The position numbers and the translations under genes were made by a program. The notes beneath the pieces are model-generated. The model saw only the letters and a program-made list of their open reading frames with translations, did no database searches and had not been told where the DNA came from. A stretch of DNA of 64,000 bases, from positions 744,001 to 808,000 of the forward strand of contig CP060219.1 in assembly GCA_023898365.1 (NCBI GenBank), read 5' to 3'. Below are positions 1 to 7,965 of the stretch, one piece after another (within the stretch, counting starts at the first letter, position 1; the number at the start of each line of letters is the position of its first letter). The DNA comes from Candidatus Woesearchaeota archaeon. GTDB lineage: Archaea > Nanobdellota > Nanobdellia > Woesearchaeales > GCA-023898365.

Positions 1-86
1 TCTTTAGTTGCAGTCTTTTTTGGTGGCTCGGGGACACCAATTGTTTTCGGCCTACTTGGTGGTCTAATTATGTTTTCCTCAACCAT
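1..86 (-). CDS. N-terminal start of an unknown protein (runs off the window)
   Basis: Reading the minus strand from an ATG at 86 gives 28 open codons to the window edge, preceded by a GAGGGAG ribosome binding site five bases upstream. The visible part is hydrophilic and rich in Pro, Lys and Arg, with codon use like neighbouring genes. The competing plus-strand frame stays open to 270 but runs through the promoter and start of the gene at 192, so I prefer this reading. Nothing can be said about function. Confidence 0.4.
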   Translation of the reverse strand, partial: MVEENIIRPPSRPKTIGVPEPPKKTATK

Positions 87-160
87 GAAACTCCCTCAGT
101 TTAAAAGCAGCGTACCGAGTATAAAAACTTTGCGCTACTCCTTTCAAGAAATAACAATAC

Positions 161-169
161 CTTTAAATG
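161..169 (+). promoter_or_regulatory. TATA box for the gene at 192
   Basis: The element ctttaaatg is centred 27 nt before the ATG at 192. This is the spacing seen before many leaderless genes in this window. Confidence 0.6.
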
Positions 170-191
170 TCTCTTTTCTTTGCAGATTTGA

Positions 192-521
192 ATGGAAGAG
201 CAACTTGATGCGTTCGCCGACCAAGTATCCAGTATGGAGAAACGTTTGCTTGCGCTCGAAAAAACGATGATCACGCTTGATGAGCTCACGTTGTTTCGGG
301 AGAGGTTTTCCATCCAAGAAGGAGCAAAACTTTCCTCGTCTCTTTCTTTGCTTCGAGACCATTCAACATCGCTGGGTATGAGTATTTCTCTTCTCTCATC
401 AGAGTTTGACCAGATGAAATTGCTTTTGAAAAACTGCGTGGTGCGAGAGCAATTTGACGTGCTTAAGAAAAAAGTAGAAGCAATTCCTTTTGAACAATTC
501 GTTGTTCGCTCACTTTTATAA
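192..521 (+). CDS. Small coiled-coil protein, function unknown
   Basis: A 109-residue soluble protein. Most of its length is predicted amphipathic helix with heptad-like spacing of Leu/Met/Ile (residues about 5-30 and 45-95). No signal peptide, membrane helix or catalytic motif is visible. The ATG sits 27 nt after a TATA box, so it looks leaderless. It is followed 17 nt later by the DUF357 gene, which has its own GAGG site, so the two are probably co-transcribed. I do not recognise the family; a structural or adaptor role is a guess. Confidence 0.6.
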   Translation: MEEQLDAFADQVSSMEKRLLALEKTMITLDELTLFRERFSIQEGAKLSSSLSLLRDHSTSLGMSISLLSSEFDQMKLLLKNCVVREQFDVLKKKVEAIPFEQFVVRSLL

Positions 522-538
522 TTTTTGAGGTTTACTGT

Positions 539-850
539 ATGGATACTGACCAGGAAAAAAAAATAGATCGCATCACTGAAGAAAAGCTCGCCAAGTATTT
601 TGCAATTACTCGAGAAGCAATAGCCATGATTGAAGAAAAAGGGTTTGCCTCAGGAAAAGAAGATGACGCTCGCGAAGTGCTTTCTATGGCACAAAATTAC
701 CTTTCGGACGCCACTACCCATTTTTATCCAAAACAAGACTTTGTCAACGCGTTTGCCGCCATAAATTACGCGCATGGTTGGCTTGACGCTGGAGCACGTT
801 TAGGGCTCTTTTTAGTCCACGATTCTCGCCTATTTACTGTTGATGATTGA
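539..850 (+). CDS. DUF357 family protein
   Basis: A 103-residue helical protein matching the archaeal DUF357 family, whose hallmark is the C-terminal stretch AAINYAHGWLDAGARLGLF (about residues 76-94), all present here. The family is archaea-specific, small, cytoplasmic and of unknown function. A TGAGG ribosome binding site lies eight bases before the ATG. It follows the coiled-coil gene closely and probably shares its transcript. Length is normal for the family. Confidence 0.85.
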   Translation: MDTDQEKKIDRITEEKLAKYFAITREAIAMIEEKGFASGKEDDAREVLSMAQNYLSDATTHFYPKQDFVNAFAAINYAHGWLDAGARLGLFLVHDSRLFTVDD

Positions 851-897
851 CTCATGCTCTGTTGACTTGTCTGATCTTACAATTCGAGAACAAATAA

Positions 898-908
898 TTA
901 TATAAATA
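898..908 (+). promoter_or_regulatory. TATA box for the gene at 929
   Basis: ttatataaata is centred about 25 nt before the ATG at 929, consistent with a leaderless transcript. Confidence 0.6.
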
Positions 909-928
909 CCTGCAATAAAAATCCTTCC

Positions 929-1123
929 ATGCCTGAGAAAGATGAAAACGAAGAAGCATTCGATGAACTTGATTCTGAAGAAGTTCAAGAAGCACTTGTC
1001 GAAGACGATGAAATAGATGGTGCTGAAGAAGGGGTTATCCGCGGTTATTACGAAGAGAAGAAAAAGAAAAAGGATGACAAACCCTCAAAAGGCGACCAAA
1101 TGTACGAAGAATCGTTCGGTTGA
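929..1123 (+). CDS. Small acidic protein with a lysine patch
   Basis: A 64-residue, very polar protein. Residues 1-40 are dominated by Glu and Asp, then comes a run of five lysines (about 44-48) and a polar tail. It has no Cys and no hydrophobic core, so it is probably disordered. It has its own TATA box and is followed by a T-rich stretch, so it looks like a single-gene unit. The family is not recognised. Confidence 0.65.
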   Translation: MPEKDENEEAFDELDSEEVQEALVEDDEIDGAEEGVIRGYYEEKKKKKDDKPSKGDQMYEESFG

Positions 1124-1130
1124 TAAGAAA

Positions 1131-1154
1131 TTATTTTTTCACTTCTTTTCTTTG
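1131..1154 (+). terminator. T-rich termination region after the acidic protein gene
   Basis: A pyrimidine-rich tract with a run of six T begins eight bases after the stop codon at 1123, as expected of intrinsic archaeal termination. It also lies just beyond the 3' end of the convergent gene ending at 1161. Confidence 0.35.
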
Positions 1155-1160
1155 CTTATG

Positions 1161-2231
1161 TTACAAAGGAGCTAAGTCTCCTGCTGGAAGATTCTGCACG
1201 TATTCTCTTGGTTTGTTCTGTGGTTGCCTGTGAGGTGGTATGTCTTTTGATAGTCCATCTCGCGCCATTCTATATTTTATGAGGTGGTGCGAGAGTTCCA
1301 ATGGTCTTGCACTTCTAAGTGTATTTATGATGTATCCTTCTCCTTTCTTTTGAAGCACGCTAGGTCCTGAATGATAGAGTGCGATAAGTGCCTCGTCAAA
1401 CGGAAGTCCTTCCACTCGCGAGAGTTTTTTCCCATAGATGTTCATGAGATCTCGTATGTGAAGAAGTCCAACATAGCTACCAACGTCCGCATCTTTCCAA
1501 ATGGCACTGCTCTGACTTCTTACAAGGTTTCTTCCAGGAAAACGTGCTGCTAGTTCTCTTTTGTGTTTTGCAACGGTGTTGTTCCAGGTTCTTGGAATCA
1601 TTTGACTGATACTTTTCGCATTAGATTTTGGTGATGCTGCCGTGCTTGAGTACCCTGATTCGATGCCGATCATTCCAAGATAGCTTTCGAGAGTAAATAA
1701 TTGCTGTTGTTCTGGTGTTAACACTTCTTGATAATTGTGGGCGAGTATGTCGCGGTGTTTGACAAAGTTTCTGTGAATGTGGGCTACTTTTATCTTTGTT
1801 GCTAAGCTGTACATGCTACTGAAGGCAAACACGTCGACAAATGCGGGTTGTACATTGCGCGTAATGAGGTTGAGTTGTTCATCGAGTGTGAGTGCTTTCG
1901 TGAGTTCTTCAGGCGGGGTGGTAGGAGTTGCTTGTTCTGGAACGGGGTCATTTTTTTCTTGACTCCATTGTTTAAACTTATCTGCTATGTCGCTTCCTTT
2001 TTCTCGTAATCGTTCAAGAAAGCTTCTTTCTTCTTTGGTGAGTTGATTTGCGGGGGAAATTGTTTGGGCTGCGACATTGTGTTGTTGGAGAAATTGTTTC
2101 TCTACTTTCTCTGACCAAGAGCCTTCTCTTTGCGGATACACCGTAATAGAATAGAGTAGTGCTGCAGTGGTAACTGTGGCTAGACTATAGGTTGCAACTG
2201 CCGATCTTCGTATTCGCTCAACAATATCCAT
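1161..2231 (-). CDS. Membrane-anchored lytic-transglycosylase-like (SLT) protein
   Basis: A 356-residue protein. An N-terminal helix (about residues 10-30) is a signal anchor, followed by a polar Gln/Pro/Thr linker. A C-terminal soluble-lytic-transglycosylase-like domain follows. The domain shows the catalytic-Glu context IGIESGYSS, a SISQMIPRTW stretch in the place of the usual GLMQLMPxTW, and ALIALYHSGPS in the place of AxAAYNAGP. These enzymes cleave glycan strands of murein, which DPANN archaea are not expected to make, so the substrate is unclear. An ATG 45 bases upstream (2276) is in frame. I prefer 2231 because GGAG lies six bases before it and the TATA box is too close to 2276. Confidence 0.7.
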   Translation of the reverse strand: MDIVERIRRSAVATYSLATVTTAALLYSITVYPQREGSWSEKVEKQFLQQHNVAAQTISPANQLTKEERSFLERLREKGSDIADKFKQWSQEKNDPVPEQATPTTPPEELTKALTLDEQLNLITRNVQPAFVDVFAFSSMYSLATKIKVAHIHRNFVKHRDILAHNYQEVLTPEQQQLFTLESYLGMIGIESGYSSTAASPKSNAKSISQMIPRTWNNTVAKHKRELAARFPGRNLVRSQSSAIWKDADVGSYVGLLHIRDLMNIYGKKLSRVEGLPFDEALIALYHSGPSVLQKKGEGYIINTLRSARPLELSHHLIKYRMARDGLSKDIPPHRQPQNKPREYVQNLPAGDLAPL

Positions 2232-2286
2232 AACTACTCCATAGTGATTAATGATTTTTAAACATTTCGCTTTCAAAATCGAAATC

Positions 2287-2294
2287 TTTATATT
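2287..2294. promoter_or_regulatory. TATA element between divergent genes
   Basis: tttatatt is centred 28 nt before the plus-strand ATG at 2318. Read on the other strand (aatataaa) it can serve the transglycosylase-like gene, leaving a leader of about 30 nt to the ATG at 2231. One AT-rich element may therefore serve both directions. Confidence 0.5.
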
Positions 2295-2317
2295 GGTATA
2301 CTCTTCAGTATATTGGT

Positions 2318-2449
2318 ATGGATATCGAAATTGATTGTGATCATCATCTTAACGGCTTTTGTTTAGATCCAGAAATCAGCATACCAGGGATCATAGCACA
2401 AGAATGCAACCATTGCAGAAAAGCACGATCCTGTAAACGACACAGATAA
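2318..2449 (+). CDS. 43-residue Cys/His-rich microprotein, probable zinc binder
   Basis: An open frame of 43 codons begins at ATG 2318, 28 nt after a TATA element, so it is a credible leaderless gene. Potential metal ligands are Cys7, His9, His10, Cys15, then a C-terminal cluster Cys30, His32, Cys33, Cys39, His42, with basic residues between. The composition suggests one or two bound metal ions and possibly nucleic-acid contact through the basic tail. No family is recognised. It fills the gap between two minus-strand genes. Confidence 0.55.
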   Translation: MDIEIDCDHHLNGFCLDPEISIPGIIAQECNHCRKARSCKRHR

Positions 2450-2456
2450 GAATTCT

Positions 2457-2729
2457 TTACAACGCCTTTCTCATTTCACTCATCAAAGAAGCAATTTTCT
2501 TACCTTTCTCTGTGAGCTTAAGCACCTTTAATCGTCCCGTCTTCTCAAAAGAGATAAGACCAAACGTTTCCATTTCCTTGAGAACTTTAACAACATGTGA
2601 ATACGTGCAATCGACATTTTTAGCAAGAGAAGATGCATAGGTTTCATTTGGTGAACTGAACAGCTCAATCAAAATCATTGCTGGCTTTTCACGGAAAAAA
2701 GTTGTGAATATCTTCTTATTGTCTTTCAA
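2457..2729 (-). CDS. Winged-helix transcriptional regulator (MarR/ArsR-like)
   Basis: A 90-residue, one-domain DNA-binding protein. Helix-turn-helix (about residues 30-55: ASSLAKNVDCTYSHVVKVL) is followed by a wing containing LISFEKTGRLKVLKLTEKGKKIA, the usual pattern of archaeal winged-helix regulators. The start is read as TTG at 2729 because a strong GGGGGGAG site lies a few bases upstream. An upstream in-frame TTG at 2751-2753 has no such site. A TATA-like ttataaag lies near 2782-2790. It has no obvious effector domain, and its target is unknown. Confidence 0.75.
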   Translation of the reverse strand: MKDNKKIFTTFFREKPAMILIELFSSPNETYASSLAKNVDCTYSHVVKVLKEMETFGLISFEKTGRLKVLKLTEKGKKIASLMSEMRKAL

Positions 2730-2798
2730 AATATCTCCCCCCAAGGAAAACAAACGAGTAAAAATTAAAAAATTATTTCTCTTTATAATAGTTTCGAC

Positions 2799-3209
2799 TT
2801 ACGCACCGAAGAGGCCCATATACGTCAATACAGCTCCGCCAACAGCGAACAAGTACGTGACGATGCTATTCACAAAATTAGGCAAGGAAAAGCCAATGAT
2901 GCCCATAGTATGCAGTAAAGGAATGCCCCCAGCGATAACGAATACGAACCCAAGACCGAACGAAAGAATGGCTTCGGTACCGTGGAACTTTCCATTCTTT
3001 AAACCATCCCACACGAAGAGAAGAGCAGCAACAACAAGCAAGATGTACGTGACCAAACCAGGCAAACTAGGTATTTTTACGGCGATCTTACCAAGGCCAT
3101 CAGTGCCACTGCCAAGGATAGCAAGCACACTGTACACTAACAAAATCAAACCCAAAATAACACTGATCCACTCATGTGGTGTATCAGCAAGACCTCTCTT
3201 ATTTAACAT
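2799..3209 (-). CDS. Four-helix membrane protein, last gene of the coiled-coil operon
   Basis: A 136-residue membrane protein with four predicted transmembrane helices (about residues 12-33, 50-68, 78-97, 112-132) and short polar loops. A GGGGTGAAG ribosome binding site precedes the ATG at 3209. It starts 28 bases after the 1079-residue coiled-coil gene on the same strand and is probably its third partner. No catalytic residues stand out and the family is not recognised by name. Confidence 0.7.
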   Translation of the reverse strand: MLNKRGLADTPHEWISVILGLILLVYSVLAILGSGTDGLGKIAVKIPSLPGLVTYILLVVAALLFVWDGLKNGKFHGTEAILSFGLGFVFVIAGGIPLLHTMGIIGFSLPNFVNSIVTYLFAVGGAVLTYMGLFGA

Positions 3210-3237
3210 AGTACTTCACCCCTCGAATAAAAATGAA

Positions 3238-6200
3238 TTAGTCGAACTTGCCGTTGCGAAAGCGCATTGACCGAGCACGCTCAATAACATCCATTGGGTT
3301 GCCGCGAAGCTTTTTCTGCAACGCAGGACCAATGTTTGACATGCCAATATGATCAGCACCTTGATAGCCATTAAGCATTTTTGTAATGACCGTAAACAAA
3401 TATTTTGCAAGATTGTTAAAGTTTTGAATCGTTCCACCGTTTGCAACATTTTGCAATCCCTTCCTGATGGCCTCGTACAATCCGTACGCGTTGCCAAGAT
3501 TTCTAAATAATGGTTGTCCTTTAGGAGACTTAGTTTGCAAGAATGCATCAACAAGAATAGCCCATTCAACAAGACTTGCTTTCGAAGTATCATCGAAAAC
3601 AAACGATGCCTTTTGCATCTCGCGAAGCTTAGGTAAGATATCGTTTGCAAACGAAACAAATTCTTTTGGACCAACAAGAACTTCCGCAACGCCTTCTTCA
3701 GGAGGCTGAACTAGTTGTTCAAGAGGACTTGGAGGATGTTTTTCATCATCAGATGAAACCTCCTTACCCTCTCCAAGCTGCTTTACTTCTTGATGTTCCA
3801 GACGATGAACTTCCATGGCATACAACAAAATGATGCTTATTTGAATCGTTTCAATCCAGAGCAATGTCACAGGTAATGATTCTACTATGTCAAGCAAAAT
3901 AACAATTCTTTGTTGAGGATCTTGTTCATTTTGAAGACGTGCAAGACTTCTTTTTGAGGCAGAAAACATCTGCTGAGCCTCTTCTCGCGCTTCCTCGCCA
4001 TACAAAGGTGATGTTGCGATAAGTTCAAGAACCCGCTGCAATTGGGTTTCCATATGGATTATACCATGAATAGTATTTTCAGCAAGCAAGCCTCCTTGTA
4101 TTTGTGAGACAATCTGTTCCAAAGCAGTTCTTGTGTTTGCAATAAGTTGAGGTGAAAAGACTCTTTCGACTTCCTCTTTTCGCGTTACTAATGCGTTTTT
4201 GTCCAAACGTGCTTCAGGAAGTAGAAGAATTTGTCGTTCAAGCATGCCAAGTTGCAATCCAACACTTGTCGCAACATCTATAAATGCTCTGAGTTGCTTC
4301 GCTTTTCTCTTAGAAACCCACGTACGAACTGCTTCTTCTGTGTTTGCTGGTTTAAGCAAATTATTACTCTGCTTGATGATTTCCTTTGTTTTACCAGGAG
4401 GAAGAAGAAGTATGTCACTTGGACCTTCAGGAAGCAATAAACTTCCTTGAGATCTTAGCAAGAAGATTTGTTTAATGATACGAGGTAATGTTTTGAAGAA
4501 TTCTGTGTTTTTTATTACTGTTTCAAGAGGGTCTTCCAGCACAACAAGAGCAGTACTCCTTAACTCTTCCGTAAGTTTTTCTTCTTGCTTGTTTTTTTCT
4601 TCAAGAAATTTTTCATACTCTTCAAGCCACTCTAAGATTTTATCAGCAAGCTCAAGAGCCTTTGTCTCAATTTCTTCAACTAAGGCACTCCACGTTAAGG
4701 TGGTTAAGAACTCGTGTTGTTCTCTTAGAGTCTTCTTTGCCGCATCATCCAGTTTAGAAAATTCAAAGACGAGTTGCAATCGTTCCTTTAATGAATTGCT
4801 ACCTTCTTGAAGGAACTGTTTAAACAATGCAGCAGAACTATCTCTGTCCGCGTAGAAGCTCGATCTTTCTCGTTCATCAACGCTACCTTCTCGCACATCA
4901 AACCGAGAAATTTCTTTTCCGTACCGATCAACTAACACTTGTGCTTGCTTAAAAATTGCAAAACAGGTATAGAGCGCATCTTGGTTTAACCAACCAACAG
5001 TAGAATCCGCACCTTCAGTTTCTTTTGCTTTTTCAGAGAATTTCTTAACTAATTTCCTCCATAACTCAACGCGTTTAATGATTTGCGAAAGTGATTTTCC
5101 TTCAAGTTTATTTACTTCTTGAGACGAGCGAACAAATTCTTTGAACTTTCTTTTGTCAATCTTTACTTTCTTAGGATCTTCTTTCTTTTTCTCGTTAAGC
5201 GCTTTTTTGATATGGTAACTAAGTGCTGTTATAGCTCTTCGTATCATAACAAGTCCTTCTTGGTGATCGATTATCTCGCCATAATGTGTTCTTGCCTGAA
5301 TGATGAGTTCCTCTGCACTATCAATATCTTGCGCTTCAAGGAATGATGTTATTTTTGGAAGAAGATCTTGTTCGATGATGTTTCTTTGAGTCAATTGAAC
5401 GTGTTCATATGTTTCAAGAACTGGTCCTATTTGTTGTTCTAATTCTTCAAGTTCTTCTTTCCAGGATTGGTATCTGCCATCCATTCGTGAGGGGTTGTCT
5501 TCAGGAATTTTTTCAAGCTGCTTTTGAACTGCATTTAATTTCTCTGGAAGCGTACGCCAGTATTTTCCAAGTTCTCCAATCTTGTGAAGAATTATATTAA
5601 TTTTATTAAGTAAATCTTCCTCTTTATTTATAGTATCGGGATCATCTGATGGGTTAGGTTCAGGAGGGGGTATAGGATCAGGATCTTGTTTTATTTTGTC
5701 AAGGATTTCTCTGAGTTGTGTTCGAATTTTTTCAAGCTCCTCATCCATCTTTGTTTTATGAGCTTCGTATTCATTTTTTAATTGTTTAACCTTATCATCA
5801 AGTGCTCGAACTGCTGCTTGTTGTTCTTCGCTTTTTTGTTCTAGAAGTTTTTTTATGCGTTCTTCCTGGGCGTCAACATATGCTTTTCCTTTTCGAGTAA
5901 GCTCTCCAATCGCATCATAAAGAGCTTTTTTGTATACTGCTTGTAATTTGCGCAATGCATTTTTTTGCTTTTGGAGTTCTTCTTGCAAAGAAGTATTACT
6001 TTGTGCAATTGCATCTCGTAATTTTTCTTCAAGCGAAGCAAGTGCTTCCTGCATTTCTTGTTGCATGCGTTCTCGTTCACTTTGCATATCTTGTGTGAGT
6101 TCAAAGATTTTGTAATATAATTCTCTTCGGGTTAACTCTAACTCTGCTTTGAGTTCTTCAATCAGTTTTCTTAATTCTTCATTTTCTTCAGGAGTGCCAC

Positions 6201-6477
6201 CGCCTTCTTGGAGTTTCTTGATAAGATCTTCTAATTCCTTTATTTTTCTTTCATACACTTGAAGTTTATCAGCTAAGTCTTTATTTTGCTTTTCGAGACG
6301 ATCGATAATATCTTGCCATTTCTTATCGTCTTCTGAGGAAGGAATTTTACCGCCGCCAGATCTCCAAGACTTGAATCCGCTGAAAATCGCCCAAATGATA
6401 AGGATGAAGAAAGATGTTTCTAAGAATGAGAGAACGCCTTGAAAGATATTGATAAAAGTGATGCCGAATGTTGCCAT
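3238..6477 (-). CDS. Giant membrane-anchored coiled-coil protein
   Basis: A 1079-residue protein. One transmembrane helix lies near the N-terminus (about residues 12-32). Then comes a long coiled coil, roughly residues 50-270, rich in Glu, Lys and Gln, and a Pro/Asp-rich hinge near 268-285. Further helical segments follow: 290-420, 430-680, and a less charged C-terminal half. It has no ATP-binding motif, so it is not an SMC protein. An AGGAGGAG site sits in the last codons of the upstream gene, five to ten bases before the ATG, so translation is coupled. Inference: a scaffold tethered to the membrane, acting with the membrane proteins on either side. Confidence 0.75.
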   Translation of the reverse strand: MATFGITFINIFQGVLSFLETSFFILIIWAIFSGFKSWRSGGGKIPSSEDDKKWQDIIDRLEKQNKDLADKLQVYERKIKELEDLIKKLQEGGGTPEENEELRKLIEELKAELELTRRELYYKIFELTQDMQSERERMQQEMQEALASLEEKLRDAIAQSNTSLQEELQKQKNALRKLQAVYKKALYDAIGELTRKGKAYVDAQEERIKKLLEQKSEEQQAAVRALDDKVKQLKNEYEAHKTKMDEELEKIRTQLREILDKIKQDPDPIPPPEPNPSDDPDTINKEEDLLNKINIILHKIGELGKYWRTLPEKLNAVQKQLEKIPEDNPSRMDGRYQSWKEELEELEQQIGPVLETYEHVQLTQRNIIEQDLLPKITSFLEAQDIDSAEELIIQARTHYGEIIDHQEGLVMIRRAITALSYHIKKALNEKKKEDPKKVKIDKRKFKEFVRSSQEVNKLEGKSLSQIIKRVELWRKLVKKFSEKAKETEGADSTVGWLNQDALYTCFAIFKQAQVLVDRYGKEISRFDVREGSVDERERSSFYADRDSSAALFKQFLQEGSNSLKERLQLVFEFSKLDDAAKKTLREQHEFLTTLTWSALVEEIETKALELADKILEWLEEYEKFLEEKNKQEEKLTEELRSTALVVLEDPLETVIKNTEFFKTLPRIIKQIFLLRSQGSLLLPEGPSDILLLPPGKTKEIIKQSNNLLKPANTEEAVRTWVSKRKAKQLRAFIDVATSVGLQLGMLERQILLLPEARLDKNALVTRKEEVERVFSPQLIANTRTALEQIVSQIQGGLLAENTIHGIIHMETQLQRVLELIATSPLYGEEAREEAQQMFSASKRSLARLQNEQDPQQRIVILLDIVESLPVTLLWIETIQISIILLYAMEVHRLEHQEVKQLGEGKEVSSDDEKHPPSPLEQLVQPPEEGVAEVLVGPKEFVSFANDILPKLREMQKASFVFDDTSKASLVEWAILVDAFLQTKSPKGQPLFRNLGNAYGLYEAIRKGLQNVANGGTIQNFNNLAKYLFTVITKMLNGYQGADHIGMSNIGPALQKKLRGNPMDVIERARSMRFRNGKFD

Positions 6478-6481
6478 TTCT

Positions 6482-7165
6482 TTAAACTCCTCCTAGGAAC
6501 CCTTCAATGAGAGTAGTTGCAAACATGTCAAGGAAGTAGATAAAAATTAATCCTGCTATAACAACGAGAAGGCGCATGAACATAAGATAAAACGGATTTT
6601 GATTTTCAGTGGGAAGTTCCCTGAAGAAATAATGAAACACCCCCCATGCGACGCCAAAAACTCCTGCCATAAGTATGATTAAGAACGGTAACAAACCTGC
6701 AAGAAAAACCGTTTGTACGGGCATAAGAACTGCTGTCATGAGCGCAAGAACAGCAGCAATGCCTCTTGCTTGTTTTTCTTTGCCTTGACCGAACAATTTA
6801 GTTGCGCCTAGTTCAAAGAGAAAGTACGTGAGAACGAACAAGATAAGTCTAATGATGCCTTCTTTTGCTCGAGGATTTTGGAGCAATTCTCGAAGACTAA
6901 ACACTTCACCAATACGAACAAACATTTTATCGGCAACACCAATGCCGCCACTATAATAACCGTAGTCGTTTTTTTGATAGTAGAAAAAGTTCGACGGATA
7001 GAAAACGACCGAGCTGGTTCCTTGCTCGTTGACGTTCATCGTATCAGCATGAATATTAATTGTTGTTTCTTCATCTCCTAAGCCAACGACTCCTTGAAGC
7101 GAGAATACGAAGAAAAAGATCAATAGTGCGCTAACCGCTAATAACACCACACGGTTTCCTTTCAT
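6482..7165 (-). CDS. Multi-spanning membrane protein, first gene of the coiled-coil operon
   Basis: A 227-residue membrane protein. An N-terminal hydrophobic helix (residues 5-27) resembles a signal anchor. About 50 exposed residues follow, then four or five transmembrane helices from about residue 90 to the C-terminus. The start is ATG 7165, 27 nt after a TATA box centred at 7192. An in-frame ATG at 7180 is too close to that box. The stop lies four bases before the coiled-coil gene. Function unknown; the tight coupling suggests one complex. Confidence 0.7.
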   Translation of the reverse strand: MKGNRVVLLAVSALLIFFFVFSLQGVVGLGDEETTINIHADTMNVNEQGTSSVVFYPSNFFYYQKNDYGYYSGGIGVADKMFVRIGEVFSLRELLQNPRAKEGIIRLILFVLTYFLFELGATKLFGQGKEKQARGIAAVLALMTAVLMPVQTVFLAGLLPFLIILMAGVFGVAWGVFHYFFRELPTENQNPFYLMFMRLLVVIAGLIFIYFLDMFATTLIEGFLGGV

Positions 7166-7187
7166 CAAGCAAGAATGCATCGTAAAA

Positions 7188-7197
7188 GTTTATAAAT
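7188..7197 (-). promoter_or_regulatory. TATA box of the coiled-coil operon
   Basis: The minus-strand element atttataaac is centred 27 nt before ATG 7165. It decides between that start and the upstream ATG at 7180. Confidence 0.6.
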
Positions 7198-7250
7198 CTT
7201 TTGATTTCACCCGTTTAAAGACTTGCAGAGCTCATCTAACAAGTTTTTAC

Positions 7251-7397
7251 AGCCCCATAGTGTAGCGGCCAATCATAGCGGACTCTGGCAACTGGTTACG
7301 CCCGTTGATGACAAGGAGCGACATTCCGCTTCGCTCCAGTCCCTCGGTTTTTCGTTGGAGACATCCGTTGACCCCGGTTCGAATCCGGGTGGGGCTA
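7251..7397 (+). tRNA. tRNA-Gln (anticodon CTG), interrupted by an intron
   Basis: The acceptor stem AGCCCCA pairs perfectly with TGGGGCT, followed by discriminator A. The T arm is CCCGG-TTCGAAT-CCGGG, and the anticodon stem is GCGGA/TCCGT. The anticodon loop reads CT-CTG-G, then the intron, then A. Removing bases 7289-7362 leaves a 73-nt cloverleaf with a D arm of the tRNA-Gln kind. The 3' CCA is not encoded. A TATA-like tttaaa lies about 32-37 nt upstream (7214-7219). It decodes CAG. Confidence 0.93.
7289..7362 (+). other. tRNA intron with canonical bulge-helix-bulge splice sites
   Basis: A 74-nt intron lies between positions 37 and 38. The fold gives a four-pair central helix (CTCT, 7283-7286, with GGAG). 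It is flanked by the three-base bulges GGC and ACA, each cut after its second base, exactly as archaeal splicing endonuclease requires. An internal hairpin (GGAGCG with CGCTCC) fills much of the intron. No box C/D pair was found inside it. Confidence 0.88.
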
Positions 7398-7428
7398 TTA
7401 CTGTTTAGCAGTATTGGTTACGTGTAAG

Positions 7429-7965
7429 ATGAAGCGAAAGATAATTCTTAATTTGGCTATGAGTTTGGATGGCTTTATTGCTGATTCGAATGGTGGCTTT
7501 GATTGGATTACGGGTGATGGCAAGAATTCTCTTGATACGAAGGACCAATTTGATTTTCCTGCATTCCTTGATGCTGTTGATGTTATTGTTATGGGTAAAC
7601 GGTCATTTTTAGATTGTCCTAAAGAAACATTGGATTCTTTTAAAGATAAGATGGTGTTCGTTGCTTCTAACGAGCCTTTCGAAACAGAACGTTCTTATGT
7701 GGTGCGTATTCAAGGCGATCTTGTCAAGCAAATCACTGCGCTTCAACAGCAAAAAGGAAAACATATTTGGCTCTTTGGCGGGGCTGGTTTAACTGACGCT
7801 TTCATTAAGGCGAATGTTATCGATGAATACATCTTGGGTTTTATCCCTATACTTCTGGGGAATGGACGTCCTTTGTTTTTAGAGAATAATCCAACAGTAC
7901 TGTTGCATCTAGAAGAAATAACTTCTCAAGAAGGTATTGTTGTTTTGAGATATGTAAGAAGATGA
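7429..7965 (+). CDS. Dihydrofolate-reductase/RibD C-terminal family reductase
   Basis: A 178-residue protein of the RibD_C/DHFR-like fold. The N-terminal strand and loop MSLDGFIA (about residues 10-17), VIVMGKRSF (about 52-60), WLFGGAGLTDAF (about 121-132) and the PILLGNGRPLF loop are all family signatures for NADPH binding. Stand-alone members (YwjB/YyaP type) are predicted reductases of uncertain substrate. The start is ATG 7429, not the upstream TTG at 7414. It lies 31 bases after the tRNA-Gln gene, a common insertion position, but no integrase or repeat is seen there. Confidence 0.85.
   Translation: MKRKIILNLAMSLDGFIADSNGGFDWITGDGKNSLDTKDQFDFPAFLDAVDVIVMGKRSFLDCPKETLDSFKDKMVFVASNEPFETERSYVVRIQGDLVKQITALQQQKGKHIWLFGGAGLTDAFIKANVIDEYILGFIPILLGNGRPLFLENNPTVLLHLEEITSQEGIVVLRYVRR

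Noticed and set aside
1..270. Plus-strand open frame from the window edge with a hydrophobic beginning
   Set aside because: It runs through the promoter and first 26 codons of the well-supported gene at 192, and the opposite strand gives a better start with a ribosome binding site.
838..875. Possible C/D guide RNA between the DUF357 gene and the acidic protein gene
   Set aside because: TTGATGA and CTGA occur, but the purine of the C box is wrong and no C'/D' pair lies between.
4475..4810. Plus-strand frames of about 80-110 codons inside the coiled-coil gene
   Set aside because: They are antisense shadows of a low-complexity Glu/Lys-rich coding region and have no start signals.
7289..7362. 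Box C/D guide RNA inside the tRNA intron
   Set aside because: A TTGATGA resembling a C box is present, but there is no CTGA D box at a suitable distance.
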